Below are positions 46,101 to 52,970 of a stretch of 64,000 bases of DNA, one piece after another; positions within the stretch are counted from its first letter, which is position 1, and each line of letters opens with the position of its first letter. The stretch is from the NCBI GenBank assembly GCA_004295015.1, contig SHNE01000032.1:27955-91954 (forward strand), in the 5' to 3' direction. The notes below the pieces were generated by a model that had not been told where the DNA came from, made no database searches, and saw nothing but the letters and a program-made list of their open reading frames with translations. A program made the translations under genes and the position numbers. This stretch comes from Bacteroidota bacterium (GTDB lineage Bacteria > Bacteroidota > Bacteroidia > AKYH767-A > 2013-40CM-41-45).

Positions 46101-46459
46101 TAACGTTTGAATGATCCGTTCGATCGTTGGTAAATATTCAATCCATTATCAGTTCCAATCAGTAAGTTGTTTTTACTGTCCTCAAAGATGCATCGTATTA
46201 TATTGTTTGAAATGGCTTTTTCGTCAGTCGGATTATGTTTATAAACTTCGAAGCTATATCCATCATATTTATTCAAGCCGTCTTCAGTACCAAACCACAT
46301 AAATCCCTGGTTGTCCTGATAGCTGCAATACACTTTTGATTGAGAAAGTCCCTTGTCGACAGAAAGTCGGCCGAAGCGTAAGTTTGAATTCAGTCCTTGT
46401 CCGTACAAGGTTGAAAAAAAAATCAGAGAGAGCAGGAATAATACAAGCTGTTTTTTCAT
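43115..46459 (-). CDS. Two-component-propeller sensor histidine kinase
   Basis: 1114 residues from the ATG at 46459 (MKKQLVLFLLSLIFFSTLYGQ signal peptide). A longer frame to 46525 would overlap the upstream gene. Residues about 30-720 form a periplasmic sensor of about fourteen propeller repeats (NNIIRCIFEDSKNNLLIGT, WIGTxGGGLN and similar). A Y_Y_Y domain (about 730-800, YAYKMEGLNDEWVEFG) and one membrane helix (about 805-825) follow, then a coiled coil, HisKA (GIAHEIQNPLNFVNNF) and HATPase (DNGKGIS, GTGLGLSISYDI). Such sensors in Bacteroidota often detect carbohydrates, but classical hybrid (HTCS) members carry an AraC DNA-binding domain, absent here. It is the likely input kinase of the operon. 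Confidence 0.95.
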   Translation of the reverse strand: MKKQLVLFLLSLIFFSTLYGQGLNSNLRFGRLSVDKGLSQSKVYCSYQDNQGFMWFGTEDGLNKYDGYSFEVYKHNPTDEKAISNNIIRCIFEDSKNNLLIGTDNGLNIYQRSNGSFKRYQNRPGDNNSISDNIISSVCEDKNGIIWVGTSKGLNSFDISSEKFSLAPSQLSMPGTLSSPAISSLLLDKNGTLWVGTVAHGLNAFDVSTRKSVRYLHNQNNQNTLSENEITCLKEDKSGNIWAGTVNGGINIINTKTGKITHLTQENGLSSNSVFSILLDVNGNTWIGTLGGGLNAIDIHSGRKYTYLSNAQNSESLSNNKVWNLFEDNAGTIWISTSEGLSFYNRTLAKFNTYQPNPVSGGNNSVFSVYEDENENIWVGVLGGGLNVFDRKEEKFVPEKFASLNQPLLRFNNIFSITGDKKGILWLGTTDGLISYDKNKGTVRQFKSDPSNPSSISNNYVRSIYIDKDGLIWIGTHGGGLNVFNPQTEKFSAFRNKASDPTSLSNDVVMNVYEDRQGSLWIATYGGGLNQMDKRTGKFKSFQNDINNKASINSNFIHSVYEDSKGLLWIGTYGGGINLLKPGNPNFLHYTENDGLPNNIVNGFSPDAKGSLWISTNSGVCKLNPRSLESKIVASARIYNQEDGLQNKFNENACFTGANGWLYFGGNQGLNAFHPDSINDNKVVPPVVITRFYLFEKPARMDTLITNERTLKLNYKQNFFTFEFAGLNYLLPEKNRYAYKMEGLNDEWVEFGTRRYVTFTNVDPDHYVFKVKACNNDGVWNEAGISIDITITPPFWKTWWFTGLSALAITLLIFTYIRIRTNTLVKQNVLLEEKVHVRTHELQEKNVELTMTMDNLKSTQNQLIQSEKMASLGQLTAGIAHEIQNPLNFVNNFSELSVELLEEFGTAPEEEKKEIVGDLKQNLGKIVFHGKRADSIVKGMLQHSRASTAEKQVTDINKLVEEFFNLAYHGMRAKDPAFNCTMQKDLAPDIPQIKIIPQDISRVILNIFNNSFYAVDEKKKISHSADYQPVVSITTKKLNGQVLISVRDNGKGISAEIRDKIFNPFFTTKPTGMGTGLGLSISYDIVVKGHGGDIKVDSKPGEYTEFTILLPILT

Positions 46460-46484
46460 AAGGATTCCCAAACTAGATATTTGA

Positions 46485-47780
46485 CTATTCAACTTGTACC
46501 TGTCCTGTGCCGTCACATCTTCCACATCCTACAAAACCCGCAGGTCGCACAATTTCGTTTACAGAGTAGGTAACAAAATTTCTTGGTCCCATTCCATTAG
46601 AAATGTCCTTGGTAACCATTTTATTTTTTCGGATTTCTGATTGGTATAGTTTACCCTTTCCTTTACATGCTGTGCAGGCAAGCGTTGATGGAGCAATACC
46701 GGCCATTGCTACTTCGGTCGTAACAGAAACCCGGGACTGGCTGATGGAATTATTGTTTGCCGGTTTAGCAACATCAGCATCGTTTGAAGCTTTACTGCTT
46801 TGCTGCTCTTTTACTCCTGTAGAAGGGTCAGTTTTTTTGATATCCTTTAAAGGCGCATTTGAAATGTGTGCCAGTTGAACTCCTTCGCCAACGATTTCTC
46901 CTTTGAGGTAGTGGTATCTGGTTGCCTCGCCTCCGGCTTCATAATAGATACCCGTACCATGAGAGAGATTGTTTTGATAATCTCCTTCGTAACGGTCGCC
47001 ATTTGCATAGTAGTAAGTGCCACAGCCTTCATAATTTCCATTTTCAAAGGAGCCGACATAGACGTCACCACTGGCATAGTAAAAGATTCCAAATCCATTC
47101 AGGTTATCAGCTTTGAATTCACCTGTGTAATAGCTTCCATCTTTTAAGGTCAGAACTCCATTTCCATGAAAGTTCCCGCTGAGAAAATTTCCTTCATAAA
47201 GGTTGCCATCAAGGTAGTGGTAAGCACCCGATCCATTTTGTTTTCCTTTTGCAAAGTTTCCGACATAGCGATCTCCATTTGAATAGAACCATGTTCCATA
47301 GCCATCCATTTTGTCATAGGCGAAGGAGCCCTCATACCTGCTGCTATCATTAAACCAAAAAGTACCTTCCCCTGACTTCATGTTGTTTTGAAAAGATCCT
47401 AAGTACCTGTTTCCTGAGTTGTAAATCAGCTCGCCGTTTCCTTGCATCTTTCCGTTTTCGAAAGAACCTTCATATGTCTTTCCGTCTGAATAACTGTATT
47501 TTCCCGGGCCATGCATTTTGCCGTTTCTAAATTCACCTTCATATATATCACCATCCTTATAGGTCATCTTTCCTGTGCCTTGAAATTTCCCCTGCTCAAA
47601 GGTTCCTTCATAGAGGCTTCCGGAACTATTCCGAAACACTCCCTGGCCGTTTTGGCAATTACCGCTGACACAGCCTACCAGGTTTCTGCTTTGCGTATCC
47701 TGTGCAGATTGTGCAATCAGCATTGGATTACCGGAAATATTCAGGATAATCAGGAGAATGAGGCTGATGTAATAATTCAT
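46485..47780 (-). CDS. Exported MORN-repeat protein with DnaJ-type zinc-knuckle tail
   Basis: 431 residues from the ATG at 47780 (a TTG at 47786 is in frame). An N-terminal hydrophobic stretch (MNYYISLILLIILNISGNP, then LIAQ) acts as signal peptide. Ten consecutive 23-residue MORN repeats follow (YEGTFEQGKFQGTG, YEGEFRNGKMHGPG, YEGSFENGKMQGNG and on to YEGDYQNNLSHGTG). After a variable serine/asparagine-rich linker, the C-terminus has two CxxCxGxG motifs, CTACKGKGK and CGRCDGTG, as in the DnaJ zinc finger. MORN repeats usually bind membranes or proteins. It is the first gene of the signalling operon, 25 bases ahead of the sensor kinase, so a sensing or accessory role for that kinase is plausible. 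Confidence 0.9.
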   Translation of the reverse strand: MNYYISLILLIILNISGNPMLIAQSAQDTQSRNLVGCVSGNCQNGQGVFRNSSGSLYEGTFEQGKFQGTGKMTYKDGDIYEGEFRNGKMHGPGKYSYSDGKTYEGSFENGKMQGNGELIYNSGNRYLGSFQNNMKSGEGTFWFNDSSRYEGSFAYDKMDGYGTWFYSNGDRYVGNFAKGKQNGSGAYHYLDGNLYEGNFLSGNFHGNGVLTLKDGSYYTGEFKADNLNGFGIFYYASGDVYVGSFENGNYEGCGTYYYANGDRYEGDYQNNLSHGTGIYYEAGGEATRYHYLKGEIVGEGVQLAHISNAPLKDIKKTDPSTGVKEQQSSKASNDADVAKPANNNSISQSRVSVTTEVAMAGIAPSTLACTACKGKGKLYQSEIRKNKMVTKDISNGMGPRNFVTYSVNEIVRPAGFVGCGRCDGTGQVQVE

Positions 47781-48046
47781 TTTCAAAAGTGCAGAAGCTT
47801 TGGGTGATCTCCTACAAGTATATAAAACTTCCTGAGAACAGACAAGCTGAAGGACGAGATGAGCAGGAATTGGGTATACAGACCGTGCGGAAGCTATTTA
47901 TTAGGTCTCTAAACTCATTGGTCAAAGGAGGAAATTGTATTTTCCTGTCTGCCAAGAAAGTTTTTACCCGGTAAAGGAGTTAATTATCAACAGTGTTTTT
48001 TGTTCTTCGCACACTCTTAGGAGTGGGCGGCCTGCTTTTGCTAAAT

Positions 48047-48079
48047 TTTGAAAACAAGCCACCATGGCTCGTTTTCAAA
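48047..48079 (+). promoter_or_regulatory. Strong 14-bp hairpin of unknown role
   Basis: TTTGAAAACAAGCC (48047-48060) pairs with GGCTCGTTTTCAAA (48066-48079) with one G-T wobble, around the five-base loop ACCAT. It is followed by ATTTTT, so it could be a terminator or a protein-binding palindrome. No gene ends just before it. Confidence 0.65.
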
Positions 48080-48174
48080 GATTTTTCGAGAAAAAATATT
48101 TTTGATTCAACTGAAATACTGACTTCTCCCATGGAGGAAAGCGATTTCCCCTATAGGGAATTGACAGGGGTTGT

Positions 48175-48246
48175 GGAAAACTTCTTTGGGGGGACTTACT
48201 TACATAGTGTTTTCCTTCGTTGATTTGCCTATAATTTAAAACACTA
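48175..48246 (+). promoter_or_regulatory. Leader of the SWIB gene with mutually exclusive inverted repeats
   Basis: GGAAAAC (48175-48181) can pair with GTTTTCC (48209-48215). The overlapping TAGTGTTTT (48205-48213) can pair with AAAACACTA (48238-48246). Both stems cannot form together. The second ends 18 bases before the ATG. It may be an operator or a folded leader; there is no direct evidence of function. Confidence 0.4.
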
Positions 48247-48264
48247 ACCCCTAATTAAAGAATC

Positions 48265-48690
48265 ATGGCAACAAAAAAAGCGAAGAAGAAATCGCCTGCA
48301 AAAGCGAAATCTAAATCGAAAGCTAAAGTAAAAGCAAAGTCAAAAGCAAAGCCTAAGGCAGCAGCGAAAGCAAAACCAAAAGCGAAAGCAAAACCAAAAG
48401 CAAAGGCTAAAGCTAAGCCTGCAAAAGCGAAAGTAAAGCGTAAGCCAAATGCTGCGTTCATGAAGCCGATGACAATCAGCGCTACATTGCAGCCGGTTGT
48501 TGGTAGCAAGCCGCTTCCACGTACTGAAGTTACTAAGCGTCTTTGGGACTATATCAAGAAGAACAAACTTCAGGATCCTAAAGAGAGACGTAACATCAAT
48601 GCTGACGAGAATTTGAAAAAAGTTTTCGGTGGCAAAAAGACTGTGAGCATGTTTGAAATGACTAAATTAGTCAGCAAGCACCTTTCTTAA
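48265..48690 (+). CDS. Histone H1-like tail + SWIB domain protein
   Basis: 141 residues. Residues 1-62 are almost entirely Lys, Ala, Pro and Ser in KAKSKSKAK / KAKPKAKAK-type repeats, like the basic tail of histone H1 and bacterial Hc1/AlgP-type proteins. Residues about 65-140 are a SWIB/MDM2-type domain (FMKPMTISATLQPVVG, LPRTEVTKRLWDYIKKN, LQDPKERRNINADENLKKVF, MFEMTKLVSKHL). The tail is expected to bind DNA without sequence specificity; the SWIB fold in eukaryotes belongs to chromatin-remodelling complexes, and in Chlamydia SWIB occurs alone or fused to topoisomerase. This suggests a nucleoid-associated protein. It is a single-gene unit with its own leader and terminator. Confidence 0.93.
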   Translation: MATKKAKKKSPAKAKSKSKAKVKAKSKAKPKAAAKAKPKAKAKPKAKAKAKPAKAKVKRKPNAAFMKPMTISATLQPVVGSKPLPRTEVTKRLWDYIKKNKLQDPKERRNINADENLKKVFGGKKTVSMFEMTKLVSKHLS

Positions 48691-48710
48691 TTCACTATCT
48701 TCAGGTAATA

Positions 48711-48742
48711 AAAGCGGGACGAATGTTCCGCTTTTTTTTTGA
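48711..48742. terminator. Bidirectional Rho-independent terminator
   Basis: AAGCGGGAC (48712-48720) pairs with GTTCCGCTT (48725-48733) with one wobble. It is followed by nine T residues on the plus strand, and preceded by AATAAAA that gives T residues on the minus strand. It lies between the convergent SWIB and cNMP-kinase genes and can serve both. Confidence 0.88.
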
Positions 48743-48754
48743 CCCTAAGTGTCT

Positions 48755-50068
48755 TTATACGTTGAATGGAATGCGGATCGTAAATGTTGTACCAACTCCG
48801 CTTTGGCTTTTTACAGTCATACTGCCTCCATGCTCCTTCGTTATAATATCATGACTCAAGGATAAACCAAGTCCTGTTCCTTCTCCTATACGTTTAGTCG
48901 TGAAAAAAGGTTGGAATATTTTTTCCATTTCTGTGGAAGCTATTCCTTCACCATTATCCTCAATCTCAATCCGGAGCATTTCCGGTTCTTTAATACTGCT
49001 GATTCTTACAAATGGAGAATAATCCCTTTCAGCCAGTTTAGATCTTTTGTTGACCGTGTAAAAGGCATTTCCCAGAAGATTCAGAATGACCCGACTTATA
49101 TTTTGCCGGTGGAGTGCTATTGCTTGAATATTCTTGTCCAGGCTGACTTCTATCTTACAATTGAAGTTAGGATCCTTGACTTGTACACCATGATAAGCAA
49201 GTTCCATGTAGTCACTGATGAGCTTATTAATATCCGTTTCAGTTTTTTCTATTACCCTTGCCCTGCTATGAAGCATCATGTTTTTCACGATACTATCAGC
49301 CCGGAAACCATGCTCATAAATTTTTTGGATATTACTGCTTAAATCTGTCAATATCTCCCGGCGCTCAGCTTCATCTGTAGATTGATTAAATTCATCGATA
49401 AGTTCAACAGAAAGGGATGAAAAATTAGTAATGAAGTTTAATGGGTTCTGAATTTCATGTGCGATTCCTGCTGTGAGATGTCCAAGTGTTGCGAGTTTTT
49501 CTTGTGTAATCAGTTGCTCTTGTGTACGTCGGAGTTCTAAAAGCAGGGAGGAAAGTTCAGTGTTTTTTTCAACTAAATCTTTAGTCTTTTCATTAACCAA
49601 TTTCTCGAGTTCAGCTCCTCGTTCTTTGAGTTGGCTAATTATTGTCTGGTTCTGATTTCGCAAACGATGACTTAAGACTCCAATAATATCGCGTACTGCA
49701 TCAGGGTGATCTTTCAATACCTGGTAGACATCGGCCTGATGAATAAGGCCCAAGGTGGTGCTTTCCAGGGCCGTCACTGACATGGAACGCGGTTCAGAAT
49801 CCAATATGCTGAGCTCACCAAAGAATTGCTTTGCAGCCATTTCAGCGAGCATATGCTCCCCTTCATGAATTTTTACTTTACCTTCAAGAATAACAAACAT
49901 GGAGTTTCCGGCATCTCCTTTTTTAATAATGGTTGCATCTGCAGGATAGCCGGCCAAAATCATTTTACGCGCCAGTGCTTCAATCACATTTTCGGGAACA
50001 TGCCTGAACAACTCTACCTGTTGGAGAAGTTGAACGCATTGTTTGAGAGAAATGTGTGAATGAATCAT
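48755..50068 (-). CDS. Cyclic-nucleotide-binding sensor histidine kinase
   Basis: 437 residues, cytoplasmic. Residues about 15-130 form a CRP/cNMP-binding domain with the phosphate-binding cassette FGELSILDSEPRSMSVTA (83-100), including Arg94. A coiled coil (about 140-195) leads to HisKA with His204 in GIAHEIQNPLNFITNF, and HATPase (N box NLLGNAFYTV, G1 EDNGEGI, G2 GTGLGLSLSHDI). The DHp region is strikingly similar to that of the propeller kinase in the neighbouring operon. A kinase directly gated by cAMP, cGMP or another nucleotide is the simplest reading. No regulator gene is adjacent, so it may feed the nearby stand-alone receivers. Confidence 0.93.
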   Translation of the reverse strand: MIHSHISLKQCVQLLQQVELFRHVPENVIEALARKMILAGYPADATIIKKGDAGNSMFVILEGKVKIHEGEHMLAEMAAKQFFGELSILDSEPRSMSVTALESTTLGLIHQADVYQVLKDHPDAVRDIIGVLSHRLRNQNQTIISQLKERGAELEKLVNEKTKDLVEKNTELSSLLLELRRTQEQLITQEKLATLGHLTAGIAHEIQNPLNFITNFSSLSVELIDEFNQSTDEAERREILTDLSSNIQKIYEHGFRADSIVKNMMLHSRARVIEKTETDINKLISDYMELAYHGVQVKDPNFNCKIEVSLDKNIQAIALHRQNISRVILNLLGNAFYTVNKRSKLAERDYSPFVRISSIKEPEMLRIEIEDNGEGIASTEMEKIFQPFFTTKRIGEGTGLGLSLSHDIITKEHGGSMTVKSQSGVGTTFTIRIPFNV

Positions 50069-50528
50069 GCTGATTGCTTTTTCGCTACCAGTAAAGGTAC
50101 AATACCTTCCGAATTATCAAACAATTAGGTTAGAGTCCTTTCCTTGTATGGCAAACCAGACATTTCAATAGAAAGATGCTTACCAGGAGGATTTTTGTCG
50201 GGCTGCCTTGGGTGCCTTAAGGAATATATTTAACAGAGGACAAATTATGTTTTTTAAGATTAGGATAAACGGTATGTCCGGGGTTTATAAATTCCGTTCA
50301 TAATTCGTTGCTTGATGTTTTGCTGTCAAATTTTGTCAAAGATTGCTGACATAATCCTAAAATAGAAAGGCCTTGAATTTGTCAGGAGCATTCACCTTGG
50401 TCTTGAAAAACAATTAATTGCCGGGTTAAAACGCTGCTGTTGGTGATAACCCGTTTTCAATTCTTCTCCGGAGTATTGAATTTCATCATCTTTAAAGTTT
50501 ACATTTACGCGAAATATTGCCCATTATT
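50069..50528. other. Divergent intergenic region
   Basis: 460 bases between the cNMP kinase and the MMPL exporter. Only the promoter-like pair at 50476-50507 stands out; no RNA gene, repeat or hairpin terminator is evident. Confidence 0.5.
50476..50507 (+). promoter_or_regulatory. Candidate promoter TTG-N21-TACATTTA
   Basis: TTG at 50476-50478 and TACATTTA at 50500-50507 have the Bacteroidota spacing; the -7 box has one mismatch to TAnnTTTG. It implies a short leader before the ATG at 50529 and argues against the in-frame TTG start at 50517. Confidence 0.5.
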
Positions 50529-52967
50529 ATGCTGAAAGCCACAGCACGTATAATTTTACGTTACCGCTTTGCTACCTTGTTTACACTGTTGGCTTTGACA
50601 GGGCTAATGGCCTTTTTTGCCGGTAAAGTTCAGCTCAGCTACGAAGGAGCTAAAATTCTCCCTCCGACCGATTCCACCTATGCAGAGTACCTGAAGTTCA
50701 AGGCCAAATTCGGCGAAGATGGCACCGTAATGGTCATCGGTTTCCAAAGCGATAAGATTTGGGAACAAAAGACTTTTTCAGATTGGTACGATCTCACTAA
50801 CTCGATAAAATCAATTGAGGGGATTCAGGAAGTTGTTTCGATTGCCCGAGCATTTAGAGTGGAGAGAAATGACTCGACTCATAAGCTGGATTTTAAACCA
50901 TTGGTGAAGGAGAGGCCGAATAGTCAGGCTGAGGTAGACAATCTTTATAGTGAATTATCTGATTTGCCTTTTTATGAGGGACTTCTTTTTAATCCGGAGT
51001 CGAAAGCTACTTTGATGGCTATCACGTTTGACCAACACACACTGAATTCGAAGAGTCGAATCGGTATGGTTAAAAAAATCAGAAGCATGTCTGATAAGTT
51101 TGCTGAGGAGCATAATCTGGACTTGCATTATTCCGGCCTTCCTTACATCCGCACCGCAGTTTCCGAAAAGATAGTTGGTGAGATGAAGATGTTTGTGATT
51201 CTTGCCCTACTAATAACCGCGCTGATATTGCTGGCTTTCTTCCGCAGTTTCAATGCAGTTTTATTTCCGATGATTGTGGTAGTTTTCGGGGTAATATGGT
51301 CTTTCGGTACACTCGTGTTGTTTGGATTTAAAATTACCATTCTAACAAGTCTCATTCCCCCTTTAATAATTGTCATTGGCATCCCTAATTGTATTTTACT
51401 TCTCAATAAGTACCAGCAGGAATATGCCAAGCACGGAAATAAAATAAAATCCCTGGCCCGGTCTATTCATCGAATAGGAGCAAGCACATTTATGGCTAAT
51501 GTGACAACCGCTTTGGGTTTTTTGGTTTTCGCTTTTACCCATAGCAGTGTCCTGATTGAATTTGGAATAATCACCTCCATTAATGTTATGGTGACCTTCC
51601 TCATCTCCTTAATCATGATACCGATTGTTTACAGCTTCCTCCCTGCACCTTCAGAAAAACAGGTGAAGCACCTGGAGCGTAAGACACTTCAGTTTTTTCT
51701 GGATAAAATTGACCACTGGGTTCATCACTATCGTAAACGGATCTATACCGTCGTATTTGTATTGCTGGCAATAAGTGTTTACGGAATCAGCAAAATAACA
51801 ACTGTCGGTTTTGTTGTGGATGATCTTCCAAAGAAAGATGTCATTTACACTGACCTCAAATTCTTCGAAAAGCATTTTCGTGGAGTTCTCCCTTTTGAGA
51901 TTACCATAGATACTAAAAAAGAAGGCGGAGCGCTCGAATTAAAAACGCTCTATAAGATTCACCGATTGCAAAAAGTTCTGGCAAATTATAAAGAGTTTTC
52001 TGAACCTGTTTCAATTGCAGAAGGAATAAAGTTTTCTTATCAGGGATTGAACGACAATCAACCTCGTTTTTATGTCATTCCTAATGTAGAGGAAATGGCA
52101 CGACTATCGGGATATTCTTCCGGAGCAAAGGAAAATCAAAAGATGTTCAGATCCATTATCGACAGTACTAAACAAGAAACCAGGATAAGTTTCCAGGTTG
52201 CAGATATAGGTTCGATAAAAATGAAGACTCTTCTTGTTGAAATCAAACCACGCTTGGATAGTATTTTTAGTCCTGATGATTACAATATTAAACTCACCGG
52301 AAATTCGATAATTTTCCTGAAGAACAATGATTACTTGCTGCTGAACCTGAAGGAAAGTGTGATGTTGGCAATACTCCTTATAGGTACGGTAATGTTTTTT
52401 CTGTTTATGTCATTTAGAATGGTGGTAATCGCACTCATTCCAAGTATGAGTCCACTTTTATTAACCGCAGCCATAATGGGATACTTCAGTATTCCCCTGA
52501 AGCCATCAACCATCCTGATCTTTAGCATTGCTTTCGGAATTGCCAGTGATGGAACCATGTATTTTCTCACTAAATACCGGCAGGAACTCCGAAAGTACGG
52601 AGGCAGCATATCAAAAACTGTTTCGCTTTCCATACAGGAAACAGGTGTGAGTATGATCTATTCGGCTATCATTCTCTTTGCAGGATTTTTTATTTTTGCT
52701 GCATCCAGTTTTGGTGGTACCTCAGCTTTGGGGGTTTTGATTTCAGTTACCTTGCTTATTGCAATGTTCAGCAACCTGATCTTGCTGCCTTCCTTGCTGC
52801 TGTCACTTGAAAAAAGAATAATCACCAAAGCCTTCCTCAAAGAACCACTTTTTCAAATGTTTGATGAGGATGAAGATGTTGAACTGGATGATTTGAGGGT
52901 TCGTATGGAAAATCCCGAAAATGATTTTGGCACCAATGGACAGCCGAATAAAGCCCTAAAAGAATAA
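50529..52967 (+). CDS. RND/MMPL-family exporter
   Basis: About 812 residues from the ATG at 50529. It has the two-fold RND layout: helix 1 (about 15-35), a large periplasmic domain, then a cluster of five or six helices (about 210-370); helix 7 (about 395-415), a second periplasmic domain, then a second cluster (about 625-770). Matching motifs occur in both halves (GANVTTALGFLVFAFTHSS-like FMANVTTALGFLVFAF, and SIQETGVSMIYSAIILFAGF). This is the MMPL/hopanoid-HpnN/patched-like group, which moves lipids or hydrophobic compounds using the proton gradient. RfbA starts three bases after its stop, so they form an operon, which favours export of an envelope lipid or glycolipid. Confidence 0.9.
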   Translation: MLKATARIILRYRFATLFTLLALTGLMAFFAGKVQLSYEGAKILPPTDSTYAEYLKFKAKFGEDGTVMVIGFQSDKIWEQKTFSDWYDLTNSIKSIEGIQEVVSIARAFRVERNDSTHKLDFKPLVKERPNSQAEVDNLYSELSDLPFYEGLLFNPESKATLMAITFDQHTLNSKSRIGMVKKIRSMSDKFAEEHNLDLHYSGLPYIRTAVSEKIVGEMKMFVILALLITALILLAFFRSFNAVLFPMIVVVFGVIWSFGTLVLFGFKITILTSLIPPLIIVIGIPNCILLLNKYQQEYAKHGNKIKSLARSIHRIGASTFMANVTTALGFLVFAFTHSSVLIEFGIITSINVMVTFLISLIMIPIVYSFLPAPSEKQVKHLERKTLQFFLDKIDHWVHHYRKRIYTVVFVLLAISVYGISKITTVGFVVDDLPKKDVIYTDLKFFEKHFRGVLPFEITIDTKKEGGALELKTLYKIHRLQKVLANYKEFSEPVSIAEGIKFSYQGLNDNQPRFYVIPNVEEMARLSGYSSGAKENQKMFRSIIDSTKQETRISFQVADIGSIKMKTLLVEIKPRLDSIFSPDDYNIKLTGNSIIFLKNNDYLLLNLKESVMLAILLIGTVMFFLFMSFRMVVIALIPSMSPLLLTAAIMGYFSIPLKPSTILIFSIAFGIASDGTMYFLTKYRQELRKYGGSISKTVSLSIQETGVSMIYSAIILFAGFFIFAASSFGGTSALGVLISVTLLIAMFSNLILLPSLLLSLEKRIITKAFLKEPLFQMFDEDEDVELDDLRVRMENPENDFGTNGQPNKALKE

Positions 52968-52970
52968 GCT

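Larger units (their letters stand above)
47781..48264. other. Hairpin-rich divergent intergenic region
   Basis: 484 bases between the MORN operon and the SWIB gene. It contains a 14-bp hairpin (48047-48079), a candidate plus-strand -7 box TATTTTTG at 48097-48104, and several short inverted repeats up to 48246. Two weak open frames (47789-47974 and 47993-48223) start at poor codons and have no recognisable product. Confidence 0.6.

Noticed and set aside
47789..47974. 61-codon open frame just upstream of the MORN gene
   Set aside because: No homology, no promoter or start context, overlaps the likely promoter region of the MORN operon.
47993..48223. 76-codon open frame with a hydrophobic N-terminus before the SWIB gene
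   Set aside because: It begins with GTG and overlaps the 14-bp hairpin, the -7 box and other stems, so the DNA looks regulatory rather than coding.
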